64,000 nucleotides of DNA, taken from assembly GCA_015501585.1 (NCBI GenBank), contig JADNRY010000002.1, forward strand, positions 1,054,001 through 1,118,000. Direction: 5' to 3'. The stretch comes from Rhodocollybia butyracea. Taxonomy: Eukaryota; Basidiomycota; Agaricomycetes; Agaricales; Omphalotaceae. A program made the translations under genes and the position numbers. This document shows positions 62,472 to 64,000 of the stretch, piece after piece. Under the pieces are notes generated by a model. It was not told the DNA's origin and did not search any database. It was given only the letters and a program-made list of their open reading frames with translations. Position 1 is the first letter of the stretch; every line of letters starts with the position of its first letter.

Positions 62472-62862
62472 CTGACTTTCTTTCGCTCATTAGCCCGTGT
62501 TGAACCCGCCGAACAGTTCATTAACATTGGGCAGTCGGGCAGTCATCAACATGGTCTGTTACATTCATACCAGGCCGCTCAACGTCGGAGGGATACTACA
62601 GTGCTACTTGTGAGTAGATCTGAGTATTCTGTCCATAAACAAATGTTTGTCGTCCAGGCAGACCCCATTCAGCAGGGATAATCTTATCTAATCTAAATCT
62701 CTTCAGTACCCCAAAATTATTATTTTTCGCTTGCTCGTTACAACTTCTATTACCAAATGCACAAACTATCTGTACGGATACAGGCCAGGGTCATTCTGAT
62801 GGCATGCGTTTGTATTTCTTTGTTCTGCTTTCATCTCCAAACCACCATCGGTTATCGTGATC

Positions 62863-64000
62863 ATGTCTGCTCAGTTTCCTCCTGTGATCTATGCGCCAGA
62901 ATATACCAAGATTGAAGTCTCTGGGGACATGCTATGCTCTTACTGTTTCAGATCTTCAAGTGCTCAAATCACACTGAAAAGGTGTAGCCTGTGTTACCGC
63001 GTTTCCTATTGTCAGTGCCACTCGCCTTTTACCTTCGATGTACCACGGAACGATACTATTCTTATAGGTAGCTCTGAATGTCAGACAAAGGACTGGGACC
63101 ATCGTCACAAGCGTTTCTGTCCTCGCTTCCAAGAGGTTAACAAATATGACCTCGAGGTTGTCGGAGAATCTTGCATGACTTTGGCAGAGCTCCTCAAACA
63201 TCAGGTAGCTTGATCTTTTTTGGAAGTGCTTCGCGATTGGGTATCTTTTCGCTAATCTTTTCGCTAGGACGAGTGTTGCAAAATTCTGAAATCGACAAAA
63301 CAAAACCAGCACGAGCCTTGCGAGGAATGCTCCAGAAAAATCTTCAAGTTAGTGGTTTCTTGTTGTATTTGTCACTGCATGCTGAACTTAATAGAAATGA
63401 GGTCGTCTGTGAAGTTTGTTACAAGACTCCGTACCAAGCCAGGCCCATTAAGCCTTTCGAGTCTTGTCCCAAATGTCAGCTTGCCCGTTATTGCTCCGAC
63501 GATTGCAAATCCAAGCTTTCGACCGTCCATTCACAGAACGCGTGCGATATGCTAGCTCTGTTGCATGCTACCGAACGAACCGAGATTGATTATTTCCTTA
63601 ATCGAAAGAGAAAGGATGGATTGAAGTTGCCATCTCCCAAAAAGCGCGCCAAGTACACGCCAATGGCTTCCTACACCGACTGGAAGCATTACAACCGTGA
63701 ACTCAGTCGAGAGTTTAAAGATATACCCGACACGTCTATGATGTTCTACCTTGCGCGCGACATCCGAGCACACAGTCCCCAAGCCGCTGCTGGGCTTATG
63801 CAGCTCTCCACCCAGAGCAGGTCGTTTTGCTGTACAGTCATAGCGGGTTTGGAGAAGACCATTCCTCGTATATTGACTTACACTTCTCTAGAAATCCATG
63901 TTGTTGGTGCTAGCCATCTCGAGCTTGGGCTCAGGGGTATGACAGGATATCCTTCACCACTATCCTGCTCTCAAGAAACTGCACATTCGCTTCGTCGGTC
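62863..64000 (+). CDS. MYND zinc-finger / Mss51 C-terminal-domain protein, copy 2, cut by the window edge, 2-base deletion near 63943
   Basis: The start at 62863 gives MSAQFPPVIYAPEYTKIEVS. The first MYND finger is complete: LCSYC, KRCSLCYRVSYC, then across an intron HSECQTKDWDHRHKRFC. A second Cys cluster follows (EPCEECSRKIFK, intron, NEVVCEVC, CPKCQLARYCSDDCKS, HSQNACD), then the start of the Mss51-type domain (TYTSLEIHVVGAS). Compared with copy 1, GTATGACAGAGGATATCC is GTATGACAGGATATCC, which shifts the frame at about 63943, so this copy is probably not functional over its C terminus unless the base calls are wrong. The gene continues past 64000. Confidence 0.75.

Overview
The window looks like nuclear DNA of a basidiomycete fungus, most likely an Agaricomycete. 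Genes are split by many introns of about 45-60 bp. The gene content fits this: a CFEM/GPI surface protein, a fungal-type NACHT protein, MYND/Mss51-C proteins, a transposon-borne TET/JBP oxygenase, and ordinary eukaryotic housekeeping genes. No tRNA, rRNA or CRISPR array was seen. All splice joins were read by eye from GT/GC..AG borders and frame continuity.

Layout. 1-3781: 3' part-missing ANTH clathrin adaptor and a CFEM protein, both on the minus strand. 3782-8290: diverged repeats, a 120-residue unknown gene (copy 1) and a two-exon unknown gene. About 8290-20040: a mobile element of roughly 11.7 kb with imperfect inverted ends. It encodes a TET/JBP-type 2-oxoglutarate/Fe(II) oxygenase (minus), a HECT-like ubiquitin ligase with a Cys-rich N terminus (plus), and a DDE integrase-type transposase (minus). 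20041-24400: copy 2 of the 120-residue gene, then a decayed NACHT gene. 26300-38123: compact housekeeping block with a NASP-type histone chaperone, a RUS/DUF647 protein, an F-box/LRR-like protein, an FHA protein and gamma-glutamyl phosphate reductase. 38500-47800: repeat-rich stretch with a TA-flanked MITE, two small unknown genes, a short LTR element with a 5-bp target duplication, a hAT-type MITE and a tiny 124-bp MITE. 47980-58134: second housekeeping block with a Cdc24-like RhoGEF, an unknown protein, ATP synthase alpha, mitochondrial bL21 and Prp40. 58135-64000: a tandem duplication that carries the Prp40 tail and a MYND/Mss51-C gene; its second unit is interrupted by a 1.5-kb inverted-repeat element with a 9-bp target duplication and runs off the right edge.

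The most striking content is the 11.7-kb element, which joins a DNA/RNA-base oxygenase, a ubiquitin-ligase-like protein and an integrase in one inverted-repeat unit. Single-base C/G homopolymer deficits break the frame of essential ATP1 and of the Cdc24-like gene, which points to base-calling errors in this assembly. Some frameshifts in the transposon genes and the NACHT gene may therefore be artefacts, while others fit true decay.
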